Part shown: positions 62,246 to 64,000 of the stretch, piece by piece
Position numbering within the stretch: position 1 is the first letter of the stretch
How the letters are laid out: every line of letters starts with the position of its first letter
The notes under the pieces: model-generated
The model's database searches: none
What the model was told of the DNA's origin: nothing
What the model saw: only the letters and a program-made list of their open reading frames with translations
Position numbers and translations under genes: made by a program
DNA from: Chitinophagaceae bacterium
GTDB lineage: Bacteria; Bacteroidota; Bacteroidia; Chitinophagales; Chitinophagaceae
Direction of reading: 5' to 3'
NCBI GenBank assembly: GCA_019745155.1
Contig: JAIETM010000007.1
Location: forward strand, 62,001-126,000
Length of the DNA: 64,000 nucleotides

Positions 62246-62701
62246 ATGCAATCAAAAGCAACAACAGTTGAAGCCTATCTGCAGGAATTGCCTGCTGATA
62301 GGCTTCCTGCTATGGAAGCCCTACGCAAAGCGATTAAGAAGAATATGCCCAAAGGTTTTCAGGAGCAGATGAACTATGGGATGATCGGTTATGTGGTACC
62401 ACACAAGCTTTATCCCAAAGGGTATCATTGTAACCCAACTGATCCTTTGCCTTTCATGAATATTGCTTCACAGAAGAATTTTATTGCAGTCTACCATATG
62501 GGTATTTATGCCAACCCGGCCTTGCTTAAATGGTTTACTACTGAGTATGGCAAACGTGCTAAGGGTAAACTAGATATGGGCAAGAGCTGTATTCGCTTCA
62601 AAAAGCCGGAACAAATCCCTGTTGACCTGATTGGTGAACTGGCGGCTAAAATGAGTCCGGCAGATTGGATTACCCTATATGAAAGTACTTTTAAAAAATA
62701 G
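62246..62701 (+). CDS. DUF1801 protein
   Basis: A 151-residue protein with the DUF1801 pattern: VEAYLQELPADRLPAMEALRKAI, a central FQEQMNYGMIGYVVPH, and a final LIGELAAKMSPADWITLYE. Related YdhG-type proteins have no known enzyme activity. It starts 14 bp after the preceding gene. Confidence 0.85.
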   Translation: MQSKATTVEAYLQELPADRLPAMEALRKAIKKNMPKGFQEQMNYGMIGYVVPHKLYPKGYHCNPTDPLPFMNIASQKNFIAVYHMGIYANPALLKWFTTEYGKRAKGKLDMGKSCIRFKKPEQIPVDLIGELAAKMSPADWITLYESTFKK

Positions 62702-62703
62702 GG

Positions 62704-64000
62704 TTATTGCGTTCCACATTTGAGTGCTAGTAATCTTGCATTGGCATCTCTATTGTTCTTACTCTTAGCAAAGGTATAATCGCTACATGCTTCTTCTTTC
62801 TTATTCAAGGCTTCATAACACTTACCCCTGTTTAGGTATACATTATCATTACCCGTAGTTAATAAGGAAATCACTTTTGTGTAATCAGCAATAGCTTGGT
62901 CATATTGTTTCATCTGATGCAATAAAAGTGCTCTATTCCAATATCCGTTATACTCAGTTGGATAGAGTTTAATTTGGCTTCCATAATCTTTTAATGCAGT
63001 TGCAGTATCCTTTTGTTTCAGACTAATCGTAGCATGCCAAATGATCGCATCTTTATTTTTGGCGTCTTGTTTCAGCATTTTATTGATATCGAACATGGCG
63101 CTATCTAACTTATTTAAATTAGCATAAGCAACACCACGATAGAGATACACACTATCGTTTTTGGTTTTACCCTCTATGGCTTTTGTGAGTTGTTGAATAG
63201 CATTTGGATATTTTTTAAAAGATGTAAAAGCAACCCCCCTGATATATTGAATATCCTGTTCTGTTATTTTGATCTTAGTCTTATAAAAGATATCTGTATA
63301 AGCACTGTCTTTCCACTGGGCACCAGTGAAGGTATTGGCCCATTTCGCTCCAATGACATTACCATCAGGTTTGATCAAATAGCCTTGAGCGGGTACTATG
63401 TTATCAGCTGAGCTTGAGTAATAAATAGTTTTTGTTGAGCCAAGGAAGATGCGTTTATCAGGATACTGTATTTCCATAAAATATCCATCAGAAAATTTCT
63501 CTGCTATGATGAAAACACCATCATCTAAAAGCCAGTATTTGCCTTGAGTGTTGAGTTTCCCATCAAAATTTCCTTCATAGTATATTTTACCTGACCGATA
63601 GTATTTACCAGACCCACTTGCAGAACCTGCTACAAAGTTGCCCTCGTACCAATCTGTTTGACTAAAGTACCTTTTGCCGTTTCCGCTTAATGTTCCTAAC
63701 GAATAGCTACCTTCTTCCCATGTGCCATTGGCAAAGACTTTTTTACCTTTTCCATCAAGAAAACCATTCCTAAAATTACCGGTATATATATGTCCGCTTT
63801 TGTATTTATAATAACCTTCTCCGTTTAAGTTGCGACCTTTAAATATGCCTGCTGACGAGTCGCCATTTGATTTTATTTGTATTCCTTTACCATTTTCTAC
63901 ACCATTTACAAAATCGCCTTCATAACGATAGCCTAAGGAAGTAAACCAGGCTTTTGCATAGCCATTCAGATAACCATTATCGAAATAACCTACTGAGCTA
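62704..64000 (-). CDS. MORN-repeat/TPR protein (5' partial)
   Basis: A long minus-strand frame, open to the right edge, of 432 codons in the window. The N-terminal part (62704 side is the end) from 64000 to about 63490 holds at least eight MORN-type repeats such as YEGDFVNGVENGKG, YTGNFRNGFLDGKG and YEGNFVAGSASGSG. The second half has TPR-like repeats (ACSDYTFAKSK, ALLLHQMKQYDQAIADYTKVI). MORN repeats bind lipid or act as scaffolds. The ATG at 63477 is internal, so the true start is outside the window. Confidence 0.85.
   Translation of the reverse strand, partial: SSVGYFDNGYLNGYAKAWFTSLGYRYEGDFVNGVENGKGIQIKSNGDSSAGIFKGRNLNGEGYYKYKSGHIYTGNFRNGFLDGKGKKVFANGTWEEGSYSLGTLSGNGKRYFSQTDWYEGNFVAGSASGSGKYYRSGKIYYEGNFDGKLNTQGKYWLLDDGVFIIAEKFSDGYFMEIQYPDKRIFLGSTKTIYYSSSADNIVPAQGYLIKPDGNVIGAKWANTFTGAQWKDSAYTDIFYKTKIKITEQDIQYIRGVAFTSFKKYPNAIQQLTKAIEGKTKNDSVYLYRGVAYANLNKLDSAMFDINKMLKQDAKNKDAIIWHATISLKQKDTATALKDYGSQIKLYPTEYNGYWNRALLLHQMKQYDQAIADYTKVISLLTTGNDNVYLNRGKCYEALNKKEEACSDYTFAKSKNNRDANARLLALKCGTQ

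Overview
The window reads as chromosomal DNA of an aerobic member of the Bacteroidota, most likely of the Chitinophagaceae type (Sediminibacterium/Hydrotalea-like). The grounds are an alternative complex III (Act) operon fused to a cytochrome oxidase operon, NrfD/DUF3341 subunits, DUF4421, DUF5522 and DUF1801 proteins, a Bacteroidota-type phenylacetate cluster, and promoters with the Bacteroidota -7 element TAnnTTTG instead of -35/-10 boxes. The genus is an inference; no rRNA gene lies in the window.

Layout. (1) 1-14702 is a respiratory block on the + strand: actB (5' end outside the window), actC, actD, actE, actF, coxB, coxA, a terminator, then ctaB, two subunit III-type genes, subunit IV, a second terminator, and a SCO1-type copper chaperone with two membrane proteins. 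Quinol electrons would pass through the Act complex to cytochrome c and then to a haem-copper oxidase; ctaB and SCO support cofactor assembly. (2) 14696-15997 is a minus-strand operon: trmB, DUF5522 and an alkyltransferase-like protein.

(3) 16067-33878 is a genomic island of about 17.8 kb. It is bounded by a 14-bp direct repeat that is the 3' end of a putative structured RNA gene on the minus strand (33867-34037). Inside each end lies a copy of a 26-bp repeat that looks like integrase arm sites. Cargo, in order: tyrosine recombinase; a PD-(D/E)xK-like protein with a SIR2 protein; a four-gene operon of PLD-SNF2 helicase, KilA-N protein, adenine methylase and DprA/SLOG-like protein; a hipBST-type toxin-antitoxin operon with three evenly spaced operators; an unrecognised protein with odd internal DNA repeats; three overlapping small genes including an excisionase-like one; and an AAA/DUF4143 ATPase. 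The island is visibly more AT-rich than its flanks and is best read as a defence island. It separates the structured RNA gene from its presumed original terminator.

(4) 34184-49075 is mixed core: Lrp regulator, Wzz- and O-antigen-ligase-like proteins, an ABC permease, a glycosyltransferase, a hydrolase, MarR with acyl-CoA dehydrogenase, an amidase, an S9 peptidase, korB and a two-component pair. (5) 49215-57275 holds a candidate small RNA and the phenylacetate degradation cluster (TetR regulator, paaE, A, B, C, D, G, I, Y). (6) 57368-64000 holds obg, several exported proteins of unknown role, and a MORN-TPR protein that runs off the right edge.
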